Shown here: in pieces, positions 17,208 to 26,986 of the stretch
Layout: each line of letters begins with the position of its first letter
How positions within the stretch are numbered: position 1 is the first letter of the stretch
Program-made: the position numbers and the translations under genes
Source: Jannaschia rubra
GTDB lineage: Bacteria; Pseudomonadota; Alphaproteobacteria; Rhodobacterales; Rhodobacteraceae
Direction of reading: 5' to 3'
Length of the DNA stretch: 64,000 bases
NCBI RefSeq assembly: GCF_001403735.1
Contig: NZ_CXPG01000009.1
Coordinates: 186,001-250,000 of the forward strand
Notes under the pieces: model-generated
What the model was told of the DNA's origin: nothing
Seen by the model: only the letters and a program-made list of their open reading frames with translations
The model's database searches: none

Positions 17208-17788
17208 GCGTCGCGCCAGTCGGCGCGGGCTGAAAGGTCCGGCCGCGGCCGGTCGCTCGGCACCGTCGTCTCGGTCCCGATGACGATGAACCCCGCGACC
17301 CATTCGCGCGGCCCCAGATCCAGCCCGTCGTCCAGCCACGTCCGGTCGAGCGCGGTCCACCCGGTCAGCCAGTTCGCCCCCCAGCCCGAGGCCATCGCCG
17401 CATTGACCAGCGACAGGCAGACGGCACCAGCGCTCAGCGTCTGCTCGACCTCCGGCACCTTTTCGGAGTCGGCCGGCGAGGCGACGACGGCCACGATCAG
17501 CGGCGCGTCGCGGAACATCGCCTGCTCCTTGGCGAGCTTCTCGGGCGGCATCCCGCGTTCCGCCCCCAGGCGCGCGGTCAGCCCGGCCAGCCGGTCGAGC
17601 GCCGCGCGTTCCAGCACGATCAGCCGCCAAGGCTCCAGCTTGCCATGATCGGGCACGCGCAGGGCGGCGGTCAGGATGGGCTCCATCGCCGCGCGGTCGG
17701 GCGCGGGCTCCGCCAGCGTCTTGGCGGGGCGCGACCGGCGCGTCAGCAGGAACTCCATCGTGTCGGGTCGGGGGGCGAGCGGCGTCAT
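17204..17788 (-). CDS. Nitroreductase family protein, YdjA-like
   Basis: FMN-dependent oxidoreductase of 194 residues. The N-terminal RRSRPAKTLAEPAP is the FMN phosphate-binding region, followed by ALRVPDHGKLEPWRLIVLE, typical of the small YdjA type, and the later VNAAMASGWGANWLTGW. The ATG at 17788 has GAGG upstream; an in-frame ATG ATG at 17818 lacks a clear ribosome site. The natural substrate is unknown. The gene precedes the EI24 gene with a coupled start. Confidence 0.85.
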   Translation of the reverse strand: MTPLAPRPDTMEFLLTRRSRPAKTLAEPAPDRAAMEPILTAALRVPDHGKLEPWRLIVLERAALDRLAGLTARLGAERGMPPEKLAKEQAMFRDAPLIVAVVASPADSEKVPEVEQTLSAGAVCLSLVNAAMASGWGANWLTGWTALDRTWLDDGLDLGPREWVAGFIVIGTETTVPSDRPRPDLSARADWRDA

Positions 17789-17866
17789 GGCAGTATCCTC
17801 GGGCAAGTTCGCCATCATGTCGCGTGGGATGGCGGCGCATTCAAGACGGATGACGCGGGGGCGGGA

Positions 17867-20542
17867 TCAGGCCCCGTCCGCGGCGTCCTTCGCCTTCTTC
17901 GCTGCGGGTTTCTTCGCCGCGGGTTTCTTCGCGGCCGCCTTCTTGGGCGCCGTTTTCTTGGCAGCGGGCTTCTTCGCCGCCGTCTTGCGCTTGGGCGATT
18001 TGGCGGCCTTGGCGGCAATCAGGTCGACCGCCTGCGCCATGGTCAGGTCTTCGGGCGCGATGTCCTTGGGCAGGGTCGCGTTCACCTTTTCCCATTTCAC
18101 ATAAGGCCCATAGCGCCCTTCCATGACATTCACCGGGCCACCGTTCTCGGGGTGTTCGCCCAACTCCCGCAGTGGGGCGGCCGCCTGACCGCGCTGCCCC
18201 CGCTTCGCGAGCTTCTCGGCCAGCACCTCGACCGCCCTGTTCATGCCGATGGTGAAGATCTCCTCCTCGTCGGGGAGGTTGGCATAGACCTTGTTCCACC
18301 GGACGTAAGGACCATAGCGCCCGAGGTTCGACTCGATGGGGGCGCCGTCGTCCGGGTGCGTCCCGATGTGACGGGGCAGCGACAGAAGCTGCAAGGCGCG
18401 GTCCAGATCGACCGTTTCGGGCGCCCAGGCCTTGGGCAGGCTCGACCGCTTGGGCTTCGGCGTTTCCTCCGTCGCCTCGCCCAGTTGGACGTAAGGCCCG
18501 AAGCGGCCCGATTTCAGATGGACCTCGAGCCCGGATTCCGGCTCGACTCCCAGCATGACGTCGCCGATGGGCGCCTTGCCGTCGTCGCCCCCCGGGGGCG
18601 CGAAAGGCCGGGTATAGCGGCACTCGGGATAGTTGGAGCAACCGATGAAGGCGCCGCCGGAACGGGCCGTCCGCATGGACAGACGCCCCTCGCCGCAGTT
18701 GGGGCAGAGCCGCGGGTCGCTGCCGTCTCCCTTGTCGGGGAACAGATGCGGCTCCAGCACCTCGTTGATCTTGTCGAGGACGTCGGTGATGCGAAGCTCC
18801 GATGTCTCGCCGATGGCGGCCGAGAAGTCGCGCCAGAACCTGTCGAGCACGTCGCGGTAGTCGCGGTCGCCCGCAGACACCTCGTCCAGCTCCTCCTCCA
18901 GCCCCGCGGTGAAGTCGTAGCTGACATAGCGGCGGAAGTAATTGGACAGGAAAGCCGTCACCAGCCGCCCCTGATCCTCAGGGAACAGGCGGTTGCCTTC
19001 CTTGCGGACATAGCCGCGATCCACGATCGTCGACAGGATGCTGGCGTAGGTCGAGGGCCGCCCGATCCCCAGCTCCTCCATCTTCTTGACCAGCGTCGCC
19101 TCGGTGTAGCGGGGGGGCGGCTGGGTGAAATGCTGCTGGCCCAACACGGCATCGGACGGCGCACGGATCAGTGCGTTCTCGCTCGTCTCGTCGGCATAGG
19201 CGGCGACCTTCCTGGCGTCGTCGCCTTCGTGGATCGCGGGCAGGCGGCGGTCGTCCTCGGATGTCGCCGCGTCGTCGTCGCGCCCTTCGGTATAGACCTT
19301 CATGAAGCCGTCGAAGACGACGACCTGGCCCGTGGCGCGCAGTTCGACCTGCTCGCCCGCGTCGCGCAGGGTGACGGTCGTCCGCTCCAGCCGCGCGGCC
19401 TCCATCTGGCTGGCCAGCGTGCGTTTCCAGATCAGGTCATAGAGCTTCTTCTGATCGCTTTCGAGGCGCAGATCCTCGGCCGCGCGTGTCATCTCGGTGG
19501 GGCGGATACACTCGTGCGCTTCCTGCGCGTTCTTGGCCTTGTTCTTGTAGATCTTGGGCTGCGACGGCAGGTATTCCGGCCCGAACCGGCCGGCGATCGC
19601 ATCGCGGGCGGCCGTCACCGCCTCGGGCGACATGTCGATGCCGTCGGTCCGCATGTAGGTGATGTGCCCCGCCTCATACAGGCGCTGCGCCGTGGACATG
19701 CAGGCCTTGGCACCCATGCCGAACTTGCGGCTCGCCTCCTGCTGCAGGGTCGAGGTCATGAAGGGCGGGCTGGGGTTGCGGGTCGCGGGCTTGGCTTCGA
19801 CCGAGGTGACGGTCAGGTCGCGGCTTTCGACTGCCTGGACGGCGAGCTCCGCCTGCGTGGCGTCGGCAAGGTCGAAACGGTCGATCTTCTTGCCGGCCAG
19901 CGCGACGAGCCGTGCCTCGAATGTCTGGCCGCGCGGGGTCTCCAGCATGGCCCGGACGGACCAGTATTCGCGGGCGTCGAAGGACTCGATCTCCATCTCG
20001 CGGTCGACGACGAGCCGCAGGCAGACCGACTGCACCCGCCCCGCCGACTTCGAGCCGGGCAGCTTGCGCCAGAGAACCGGCGAGAGATTGAACCCCACCA
20101 GATAATCGAGCGCGCGCCGCGCCAGATAGGCGTGGACCAGCGGCGTGTCGATGTCGCGCGGGTTCGCGATCGCGTCCTGCACGGCCTTCTTGGTGATGGC
20201 GTTGAAGGCCACGCGGCTGACCGGCGTGTCCTTCTTGAGGGCCTTCCGCTTGGTCAGCGCCTCCTGCAGGTGCCAGGAAATCGCCTCGCCCTCGCGGTCG
20301 GGGTCGGTGGCGAGGATCAGGTTCGGATCGTCTGCCAGGGCGTCGGCGATGGCCTTGAGGTGCTTGCGACTGTCGGCCGGGATTTCCCAGGTCATGTCCC
20401 AGCCGTTCTCGGTGTCGACGCTGCCGTCCTTGCCCACCAGGTCGCGGACGTGCCCGTAGCTTGCCAGAACGGTGTAATCCTTGCCCAGATAGCCGTTGAT
20501 TGTCTTGGCCTTGGCCGGGGATTCGACGACGACGACGGGCAT
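17867..20542 (-). CDS. topA: DNA topoisomerase I
   Basis: Type IA topoisomerase of 891 residues that relaxes negative supercoils. The N-terminal Toprim domain opens with VVVESPAKAKTINGYLG and carries ATDPDREGEAISWHL; the catalytic Tyr is in GHITYMRTDGIDMSP near residue 320. A four-Cys zinc element (CPNCGEGRLSMRTARSG then GCSNYPEC) follows the core, then three C-terminal repeats marked by GRFGPYV or GRYGPYV. The last 45 residues are a Lys/Ala/Pro tail with repeated PAAKK, which probably binds DNA non-specifically. It lies 186 bases after dprA, as often in this order of bacteria. Confidence 0.97.
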   Translation of the reverse strand: MPVVVVESPAKAKTINGYLGKDYTVLASYGHVRDLVGKDGSVDTENGWDMTWEIPADSRKHLKAIADALADDPNLILATDPDREGEAISWHLQEALTKRKALKKDTPVSRVAFNAITKKAVQDAIANPRDIDTPLVHAYLARRALDYLVGFNLSPVLWRKLPGSKSAGRVQSVCLRLVVDREMEIESFDAREYWSVRAMLETPRGQTFEARLVALAGKKIDRFDLADATQAELAVQAVESRDLTVTSVEAKPATRNPSPPFMTSTLQQEASRKFGMGAKACMSTAQRLYEAGHITYMRTDGIDMSPEAVTAARDAIAGRFGPEYLPSQPKIYKNKAKNAQEAHECIRPTEMTRAAEDLRLESDQKKLYDLIWKRTLASQMEAARLERTTVTLRDAGEQVELRATGQVVVFDGFMKVYTEGRDDDAATSEDDRRLPAIHEGDDARKVAAYADETSENALIRAPSDAVLGQQHFTQPPPRYTEATLVKKMEELGIGRPSTYASILSTIVDRGYVRKEGNRLFPEDQGRLVTAFLSNYFRRYVSYDFTAGLEEELDEVSAGDRDYRDVLDRFWRDFSAAIGETSELRITDVLDKINEVLEPHLFPDKGDGSDPRLCPNCGEGRLSMRTARSGGAFIGCSNYPECRYTRPFAPPGGDDGKAPIGDVMLGVEPESGLEVHLKSGRFGPYVQLGEATEETPKPKRSSLPKAWAPETVDLDRALQLLSLPRHIGTHPDDGAPIESNLGRYGPYVRWNKVYANLPDEEEIFTIGMNRAVEVLAEKLAKRGQRGQAAAPLRELGEHPENGGPVNVMEGRYGPYVKWEKVNATLPKDIAPEDLTMAQAVDLIAAKAAKSPKRKTAAKKPAAKKTAPKKAAAKKPAAKKPAAKKAKDAADGA

Positions 20543-20728
20543 GGTGAAATCCTCGGAACTGCTTCGATCACTGGGGTTTTGCGGCCCGGCGGTGGGGCCG
20601 ACCCCTTGGGCGGGGGACCATGTGGGGGGCGCCGGGGGATTGTCAATGCCGGGGAAACGACCCGGTCCGGCCCCCCATCGTGTGGCTTCGGGCCCCTGTC
20701 GCGCGGGTCACGGCAGCGACAGGACGGA

Positions 20729-21907
20729 TCAGAGGCGGACCAGCCCGCCCCCCGCGCGGCGCGCGATCAGACCCGCGAGTTCCATCTCCGACAGGCGGGT
20801 GGCGAGGTGCCGGGACGCGACCGCCCCGGCGGCGGCCAGATCGCGCAGAAGCTGATCCTCGGCCACCGGAACGGGCGACAGAAGGTCGAGGATGCGCCCG
20901 TCGATGTCTGTGGCCGGCTCCAGCGCGGGGACGACGGGTGCTATGACGGGACGGGCGGTCGGGACGACGTCGTCGCGCAGCCCCGCCAGGACCTCCAGGA
21001 TATCTTCGGCCCCGCGCACCAGCGTGGCGCCGTCGCGCAGCAGCAGGTTGCAGCCGGACGCGCGGCCGTCGAAGGGATGGCCCGGCACGGCCAGCACCTC
21101 GCGCCCCTGGTCGAGCGCGTCGCGCGCCGTGATCATCGAGCCGGACTTCGCCGCCGCCTCGACCACCACGACGGCCAGTGCCACGCCCGAGACGATGCGG
21201 TTGCGCCGGGGAAAGTCGCGCGCCTGGGGTCCGTAGCCGAAGGGACGTTCCGACAGGCTGCAGCCTTCGGCGGCGATGCGGGCGGCCAGATCCGCGTTCT
21301 CGGCCGGATAGACGCGGTCGAGCCCGCCGGCGTGCACCGCGACCGTGCCGCCGGGCAGCGACGCCTCATGCGCCACGGTGTCGACCCCCCGCGCCAGCCC
21401 GGACACGACGGTGACACCCGCCTTGGCCAGATCGCGGCCGAGCGCCCGCGCCATCCGCAGCGCCAGCGACGAGGCATTTCGCGTGCCCACCACCGCCACG
21501 GTCGGCCGCGCCAGAAGCGCCGGATCGCCTTGCGCCCAAAGGATCGCGGGCGCATCGGCCACGTCGTTCAGGCGCGCCGGATAACCCGGCGCCCCAAGCG
21601 TCAGAAGGCGCGCACCGTGCTTGCGCGCCGCCCTGATCTCGGCCCGCACCATGGCTTCGGTCGCGACCTCATAGCCGCTGTCGCCGGCGGCGCGCGCGAT
21701 GTCCGGCAAGGCGGCAAGCGCGGTCCGCGCGTCGCCGTGTTCCGCGATCAGGCGCCGGAAGGTGGCCGGCCCCACGCGCCGCGACCGCGACAGGCGCAGC
21801 CGGGCGAACAGCTCCTCCTGCGGCGGGGGCGCGTCGAACAGGGGCAGGGGCGCCTCCGACAATTCGTCGGGCGGAAACTGGAAGTCCTCGGGAATCGCGT
21901 AGTCCAT
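20729..21907 (-). CDS. dprA: DNA processing protein DprA
   Basis: DprA/Smf protein of 392 residues that protects incoming single-stranded DNA and loads RecA during natural transformation. The Rossmann core has VAVVGTRNASSLALRMARAL, VVSGLARGVDTVAHEASL and the later FPRRNRIVSGVALAVVVVEAA and VLAVPGHPFDGRASGCNLLLRDGA. An N-terminal helical region precedes it (residues 30-100), and the C-terminus holds a small winged-helix segment (EDQLLRDLAAAGAVASRHLA). It is upstream of topA on the same strand. Confidence 0.95.
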   Translation of the reverse strand: MDYAIPEDFQFPPDELSEAPLPLFDAPPPQEELFARLRLSRSRRVGPATFRRLIAEHGDARTALAALPDIARAAGDSGYEVATEAMVRAEIRAARKHGARLLTLGAPGYPARLNDVADAPAILWAQGDPALLARPTVAVVGTRNASSLALRMARALGRDLAKAGVTVVSGLARGVDTVAHEASLPGGTVAVHAGGLDRVYPAENADLAARIAAEGCSLSERPFGYGPQARDFPRRNRIVSGVALAVVVVEAAAKSGSMITARDALDQGREVLAVPGHPFDGRASGCNLLLRDGATLVRGAEDILEVLAGLRDDVVPTARPVIAPVVPALEPATDIDGRILDLLSPVPVAEDQLLRDLAAAGAVASRHLATRLSEMELAGLIARRAGGGLVRL

Positions 21908-21961
21908 GGGGCGGCACCGTGGACGCCGGACCGTTGAGAAAGGGTTAACGCGCTCCGGCCG

Positions 21962-23395
21962 TCAGGTCGCCGAGCCGCCCACGGTAAGCCCGCCGATCAG
22001 CAGCGTCGGCTGGCCCACCCCCACGGGCACCCATTGCCCCTGCTTGCCGCAGTTTCCCATGCCGGGATCCAGCGCCATGTCGTTGCCGATGGCGCGGATG
22101 TTGGTCAGCGCCGTGGCCCCGTCGCCGATCAGCGTTGCGCCGCGCACGGGTTCGCCCACCACGCCGTTGCGGACGCGGTAGGCCTCGGTGCAGGAAAAGA
22201 CGAACTTGCCGTTGGTGATGTCGACCTGGCCGCCGCCGAAGCCCACGGCATGGATGCCGTCGCGCACGTCCGCGACGATATCGCCCGGGGCGACCTCGCC
22301 GCCCAGCATGTAGGTGTTCGTCATCCGCGGCATGGGCGCATGGGCATAGGATTCGCGCCGCCCGTTCCCGGTGGGCGCGACGCCGGTCAGCCGGGCGTTC
22401 TGACGGTCCTGCAGGTTGCCCACCAGGATGCCGTCTTCGATCAGGACGTTGCGCTGCGACGGCGTGCCCTCGTCGTCGATGCTGATCGACCCCCGCCGGT
22501 CGGGGATTGTGCCGTCGTCCAGAACGGTGACACCAGGCGCTGCGACGCGCTGGCCCATCAGACCCGCGAAGGCCGACTGGCCCTTGCGGTTGAAATCGCC
22601 CTCCAGCCCGTGACCCACCGCCTCGTGCAGCAGGATGCCGGGCCATCCGGGGCCCAGCGCCACATCCATCACGCCTGCCGGGGCAGGCACCGCCGACAGG
22701 TTCACCACGGCGATCCGCAGCGCCTCGCGCGCGACGCCTTCCCAGTGGTCGCGCGTCATCAGGCCCTCAAGCCCGACGCGCCCGCCGCCGCCCGCGTTGC
22801 CGGATTCGCGGCGGCCGTTCTCCTCGACGATGACCGATACGTTCAGCCGGACCATGGGCCGCACGTCGCGGACCGACGCCCCCTCGGGGCGCAGGATCTC
22901 GACTTCCTGCAGGCTGGCCGACAGCGAGGCGGAGACCTGCATCACGCGCGGGTCGAGAGCACGGGCGAAGGCGTCGATCTCGCGCAGGGTGTCGAGCTTG
23001 ACGGCGAAGGTCTGTCCGCCGATCGGGTCGTCGTCGCCATAGAGCCTGCGGTTGGTTCCCGCGGGCGCATCGGCCAGCGTGCCGCCACCGTCGCCCACGG
23101 CCAGACGCGCCGTCTCCGAGGCGCGCCGCAAGGCGGCTTCGGAAATCTCGGTCGAATGGGCATAGCCCGCCATCTCGCGCCGCACCGCGCGCAGGCCGAA
23201 CCCTTCGGAGGCGTCGTAGCTGGCCGTCTTGACCCGTCCGTCGTCGAAGACCACGACCTCGGATCGGCGGCGCTCCAGGAACAGCTCGCCGTCGTCGGCG
23301 CCGGACAGGGTGTCGCGCAGAACGCGCAGCGCGACCTCCCGGTCGAGACAGGTGTCGAAGGGGCGAAAGGGGTCGGTCCGGTCGGTGGCGGGCAT
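21962..23395 (-). CDS. tldD: Metalloprotease TldD
   Basis: TldD subunit (477 residues) of the TldD/TldE zinc protease, known to degrade unfolded peptides and to process modified peptides such as microcins. The zinc motif HEAVGHGLEGDF lies at residues 257-268, followed by GTPSQRNVLIEDGIL and the C-terminal GGEVAPGDI and GNCGKQGQ blocks. Two in-frame ATGs are possible (23407, 23395); AGGATC just before 23395 supports the shorter form. The partner tldE is not in the window. Confidence 0.93.
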   Translation of the reverse strand: MPATDRTDPFRPFDTCLDREVALRVLRDTLSGADDGELFLERRRSEVVVFDDGRVKTASYDASEGFGLRAVRREMAGYAHSTEISEAALRRASETARLAVGDGGGTLADAPAGTNRRLYGDDDPIGGQTFAVKLDTLREIDAFARALDPRVMQVSASLSASLQEVEILRPEGASVRDVRPMVRLNVSVIVEENGRRESGNAGGGGRVGLEGLMTRDHWEGVAREALRIAVVNLSAVPAPAGVMDVALGPGWPGILLHEAVGHGLEGDFNRKGQSAFAGLMGQRVAAPGVTVLDDGTIPDRRGSISIDDEGTPSQRNVLIEDGILVGNLQDRQNARLTGVAPTGNGRRESYAHAPMPRMTNTYMLGGEVAPGDIVADVRDGIHAVGFGGGQVDITNGKFVFSCTEAYRVRNGVVGEPVRGATLIGDGATALTNIRAIGNDMALDPGMGNCGKQGQWVPVGVGQPTLLIGGLTVGGSAT

Positions 23396-23451
23396 GGCGA
23401 TCCTCATGGGTTTCTTCCTAGATAGGGCAGGGGCGGCGCGGTTCCGACCCC

Positions 23452-24194
23452 TCATCGCAATTGCAGGTGGATATGGTCGTCGTGGCGCGCGGCCCGGCAT
23501 CCCTGGAACCGCAGCTTTGGGTCGGACACGCCCAGGCGGTCGCGCAGGTGCGGCTCCCGGAAGACCTTGCCGATACGCGCGACGGCCGCGAGCAGATCGA
23601 GCGCCGCGCGCGTTCGCGGGACGTCCAGGCGCAGGTCGCGCATCAGCGGTTGCGGGGCCCGCAGGTTCCAGCGCAGCGTGGGAAAGCGGTCGGGGCAGTC
23701 GGTCGACCCATCCTCGAATGCAAAATATCCCACAGGCGACCGCAGCGCGCCCGCGACATGGCCATCGTCTCCTTGGTAGAACAGCGCGGTGTCGGCTTTT
23801 CGCCCATCGTCATGCGACAGGTGCGGCAGCAGGGGAAAGCCACCGATGAACGGGAAATTCGCGTCGAGGAGGACGGTCCGCGTGCCGGGATGGCACGGTC
23901 GAGACCCTGCGCAAGATCGCGCAGAACGCCTGCCATGTCGTGCGTCGCATAGCTGCGGTTGAGGGCACAGAAGGCGGGCAGGGAGACGAGTGGCCCGTCA
24001 CCGGCGCCGCGGCCCGGATGCACCCGGCCGAAGGCGGGCGCGACCCGGGCCGCCCCGAGCGACAGGGCGACATAGGCGCCGAGGAACTCGGGCAGGCGCC
24101 ATCGGAACGCCAGCGACACGAGCCACGCCAGCCCGCCGAGTTGCGTGAGCAGGGTCAGGACGATGACGACGATGGCATGAAGGCCCGGACGCAT
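23452..24194 (-). pseudogene. Frameshifted LAS-type (MepA/M15-like) peptidase gene
   Basis: From ATG 24194 one frame reads a membrane-anchor N-terminus (AIVVIVLTLLTQLGGLAWLV) and continues to GLDRAIPA near 23892. The next frame then carries on with RTVLLDANFPFIGGFPLLPH, SHDDGRKAD and, at the end, FQGCRAARHDDHIHLQLR. The H-x6-D in SHDDGRKAD and the final HIH form the metal motif of LAS peptidases, which cut peptidoglycan cross-links. Joining the parts needs one extra base around 23890-23900. The rest of both halves is well preserved, so either the gene was broken recently or the assembly lost a base. I recall intact relatives in other Rhodobacterales. Confidence 0.75.
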
Positions 24195-24381
24195 GACCCA
24201 GTGGTGAGGGCCGCGCCCGCCCGCGTCACCGGCCCGCGATTGCTGGAACCAGGCCGGGAAACAGGTGCGACACATGACCTCCGGGGCCTTGCAGAGTCGG
24301 CGCCGAATATGATCTTACGCGCGGAGGACATTCCGCACGGGGCCGCTCGCCCTCCCTGCCACGACAGACAGGACAGACATC

Positions 24382-25248
24382 ATGAAGATGCCCACGCTCA
24401 AGGCCCTGGGTCTTGCCGCCGCAACGCTGACCGCCCTGCCGGCGCAGGCCCAGTCGATCCTGGGCGAACTTCCGATCATCGGCCAGCCGCAGCCCGGCGG
24501 GATCGCGATGCAGCCGGCCGCCACGTCGCTCGCGGTGGAGCTTCACTGGCTCGACAACTTCGTGCTGGTGATCATCTCGGCCATCACGCTGCTTGTCACG
24601 GCCCTGCTGATCTGGGTGATCCTCCGCTACAACAAGCGGTCGAACCCCAAGGCGGCCGAATTCACCCACAACTCGCCGCTGGAAGTGGCCTGGACGGTGG
24701 TGCCGATCCTGATCCTGGTGGGGATCGGGGCGTTCTCGCTGCCGGTGCTGTTCGACCAGCAGCGCATCCCCGAGGGGGAGGTCGTGGTGAAGGTGACGGG
24801 CTACCAGTGGTACTGGGGCTACGAATATCCCGAGGAGGAGGGTGTCGAGTTCTCCAGCTACATGATCGGTGCCGACGCGGGCAACATGATGACGCCGGAG
24901 GTGCTGGAGCAGCTTCAGACAGCCGGTTACACCGAGGATCAGTTCCGGCTGGCGACCGACACTGCCGTCGTCGTGCCCGTGGGCAAGACCGTCGTGATGC
25001 AGGTGACGGGCGGCGACGTGATCCATTCCTGGACCATCCCGGCCTTTGGCGTGAAGCAGGACGGCATTCCCGGTCGCCTTGCGCAGCTGTGGTTCCGCGC
25101 CGACGCGGAAGGCGTGTACTTCGGCCAGTGTTCGGAGCTCTGCGGCATCGCGCACGCCTACATGCCGATCACGGTCAAGGTCGTGTCCGAGGAGAAATAC
25201 GCGCAGTGGCTGGCTGCCGTGAAGGCCGGCGAGATCGAGACCTGGTGA
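24382..25248 (+). CDS. coxB: Cytochrome c oxidase subunit II
   Basis: Subunit II (288 residues) of an aa3-type cytochrome c oxidase, which receives electrons from cytochrome c at its periplasmic CuA centre. It has a signal peptide ending near AQAQS, two spans (about residues 55-80 and 100-120), and the CuA ligands Cys250, Cys254, His258 and Met261 in [12 protein letters not shown], with a further His in [16 protein letters not shown]. The aromatic patch [18 protein letters not shown] is the electron-entry site. It opens the oxidase assembly operon; subunit I is not in the window. Confidence 0.97.
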   Translation: MKMPTLKALGLAAATLTALPAQAQSILGELPIIGQPQPGGIAMQPAATSLAVELHWLDNFVLVIISAITLLVTALLIWVILRYNKRSNPKAAEFTHNSPLEVAWTVVPILILVGIGAFSLPVLFDQQRIPEGEVVVKVTGYQWYWGYEYPEEEGVEFSSYMIGADAGNMMTPEVLEQLQTAGYTEDQFRLATDTAVVVPVGKTVVMQVTGGDVIHSWTIPAFGVKQDGIPGRLAQLWFRADAEGVYFGQCSELCGIAHAYMPITVKVVSEEKYAQWLAAVKAGEIETW

Positions 25249-25252
25249 TCCA

Positions 25253-26194
25253 TTGACCGACCTGTCGCTCCATATCCCCGACACCGGACCCGCCTCGGAC
25301 GAGGCGGGTCTGCGCGACTATTGGCAGCTGCTGAAGCCGCGGCTGATGTCGCTGTCGGTGTTCACGGCGCTGGTCGGCCTCGTGATCGCGCCCGGCGGGG
25401 TCCACCCGTTCCTCGGGGCGACCTCGATTCTCTGGATCGCGCTTGGGGCGGGGGCCTCGGGCGCGCTCAACATGTGGTTCGATGCCGACATCGACCGGGT
25501 GATGAAGCGCACCCGCAGCCGTCCCATTCCCTCCGGGCGGGTGGAGCCTTCGGACGCGCTGGCGCTGGGTCTGTTCCTGTCGGTCCTGTCGGTTGTGATG
25601 TTGGGGCTGACGGCAAATTGGGTCGCGGCCTTCTGGCTCGCCTTCACGATCTTCTTCTACACCGTCATCTATTCTATGTGGCTCAAGCGGACGACGTCCT
25701 GGAACACGGTGATCGGCGGGCTGGCGGGTGCCTTTCCCCCGATGATCGGATGGGCCGCCGCGACCGGGTCGACACCGCTGGACGCCTGGCTTCTGGTGGC
25801 GCTGATCTTCATGTGGACGCCGCCGCATTTCTGGGCGCTGGCCCTGTTCGTCAGGATGGACTACCATGTGGCGCGCATCCCGATGCTGACCGTGACGCAC
25901 GGCCGCGACGCGACGCGCCGTCAGGCGTTCCTCTATGCGGTGGGCCTGGCCGTCGTGTCGCTCGCCACGGCGCTGTCGGGCATCGGGGGCCCGTTGACGC
26001 TGGCGGTGGCGGTCGTCCTGAACGGCGTGTTCCTCAAGGGGGCGTGGGACATGTGGCGCCGTACCGACGCGGAGGCGGATGCCGACGGCCACGCCGCCGA
26101 AAAGGCGCTGTTCAAGTGGTCGCTCGTCTATCTGTTCGTCCATTTCGCGGTCTTCGTGGTCGAGGCCGCATTGCACCCCTACGGAGGTTGGTGA
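25253..26194 (+). CDS. ctaB: Protoheme IX farnesyltransferase (heme O synthase)
   Basis: UbiA-type prenyltransferase of 313 residues that adds the farnesyl chain to heme B, giving heme O for oxidase maturation. The two Asp-rich signatures are seen as NMWFDADIDRVMKRTRSRPI and, later, RMDYHVARIPMLTVTHG. About nine membrane spans are expected. The only sensible start is the TTG at 25253, four bases after coxB; the sequence from there (LSLHIPDTGP, then DYWQLLKPRLMSLSVFTALV) matches the family's usual beginning. Confidence 0.95.
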   Translation: MTDLSLHIPDTGPASDEAGLRDYWQLLKPRLMSLSVFTALVGLVIAPGGVHPFLGATSILWIALGAGASGALNMWFDADIDRVMKRTRSRPIPSGRVEPSDALALGLFLSVLSVVMLGLTANWVAAFWLAFTIFFYTVIYSMWLKRTTSWNTVIGGLAGAFPPMIGWAAATGSTPLDAWLLVALIFMWTPPHFWALALFVRMDYHVARIPMLTVTHGRDATRRQAFLYAVGLAVVSLATALSGIGGPLTLAVAVVLNGVFLKGAWDMWRRTDAEADADGHAAEKALFKWSLVYLFVHFAVFVVEAALHPYGGW

Positions 26195-26391
26195 TGCACC
26201 GTGATCATGAACTCCACACCCGGCGCAAGGGCCGCAACTTCGGTCTGCTGGCCGTCCTTCTGGCCTTCATCGTGCTCATCTTCGGGCTGACGGTCGTCAA
26301 GATCCAGACCGGCGGCTTCGCCGAGGCCTTCGACCATGTCTCCCGCCCCGCGATCGTCCCGCAGGACGCCGTGCCGGAGGTATCGGAATGA
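26194..26391 (+). CDS. Small membrane protein of the cox operon
   Basis: Protein of 65 residues with one membrane span (LLAVLLAFIVLIFGLTVVKI, about 21-40) after a basic N-terminus (HTRRKGRN), so the N-terminus should be cytoplasmic. A small gene at this place between ctaB and ctaG is characteristic of alphaproteobacterial oxidase clusters and is sometimes called coxF. Its start shares a base with the ctaB stop and its end overlaps the ctaG start (ATGA). It probably helps assembly of the oxidase, by position only. Confidence 0.85.
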   Translation: MHRDHELHTRRKGRNFGLLAVLLAFIVLIFGLTVVKIQTGGFAEAFDHVSRPAIVPQDAVPEVSE

Positions 26392-26975
26392 AGGTCTGGC
26401 GCAATCTGTCGCCCAACGGGCGCGTCGTCGCGGGCACCGTCGGCACCGTGCTGGCCATGGGGTCGCTCGGCTGGGCGGCGGTGCCGCTCTATGACATCTT
26501 CTGCGCGGTGACGGGATACGGCGGCACCACGACCCGGGCCGAGGCCGATGCGACCGAGGTGCTGGACCGCACCGTCCTCGTTCGCTTCGACGCGTCCAAG
26601 GAAAAGGACATGCCCTGGACGTTCAAGCCCGTCCAGAAGACCATGCGCGTCCGCATCGGCGAGACGAACCTCGCCTTCTACGAGGCGACGAACCCCACCG
26701 ACCGCCCCGTGGCCGGAACCGCCGCCTACAACGTCGCGCCCTATGCCGCGGGGCCCCATTTCACCAAGATCGCCTGCTTCTGCTTCGAGGAGCAGGTCCT
26801 CGCCCCCGGCGAGACCGTGTCCATGCCCGTGACCTTCTACGTCGATCCCGCGATCGTGGACGACCCGGAGGCCAGCGGCATCCCCGAGATCACCCTGTCC
26901 TACACCTTCTACGTGTCGGACTTGCCCCAAGACCACGCGGCGCTCTACAACGACGCCGCCGTGACGACCAACTGA
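26388..26975 (+). CDS. ctaG: Cytochrome c oxidase assembly protein CtaG/Cox11
   Basis: Cox11-type copper chaperone of 195 residues that delivers copper to the CuB site of subunit I. After one N-terminal anchor ([20 protein letters not shown]) and [17 protein letters not shown], the periplasmic immunoglobulin-like domain carries the copper-binding CFCFEEQ motif around residues 128-134. The C-terminal ITLSYTFY is conserved. The gene is coupled to the preceding 65-residue ORF. Confidence 0.96.
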   Translation: MKVWRNLSPNGRVVAGTVGTVLAMGSLGWAAVPLYDIFCAVTGYGGTTTRAEADATEVLDRTVLVRFDASKEKDMPWTFKPVQKTMRVRIGETNLAFYEATNPTDRPVAGTAAYNVAPYAAGPHFTKIACFCFEEQVLAPGETVSMPVTFYVDPAIVDDPEASGIPEITLSYTFYVSDLPQDHAALYNDAAVTTN

Positions 26976-26986
26976 GAGGGACGAAG

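Noticed and set aside
16521-17840. 439-codon frame suggesting a longer EI24 protein
   Set aside because: The upstream part is a shadow of the nitroreductase gene; the GTG at 17207 couples to that gene's stop.
17645-21937. Open frame of 1430 codons on the plus strand
   Set aside because: It lies antisense to topA and dprA, both certain, and its composition (Arg-, Gly- and His-rich, no domain) is that of a GC-rich shadow frame.
24290-24330. Candidate coxB promoter (TTGCAG and TATGAT)
   Set aside because: The two boxes are about 14 bases apart, too close; no better pair is seen.
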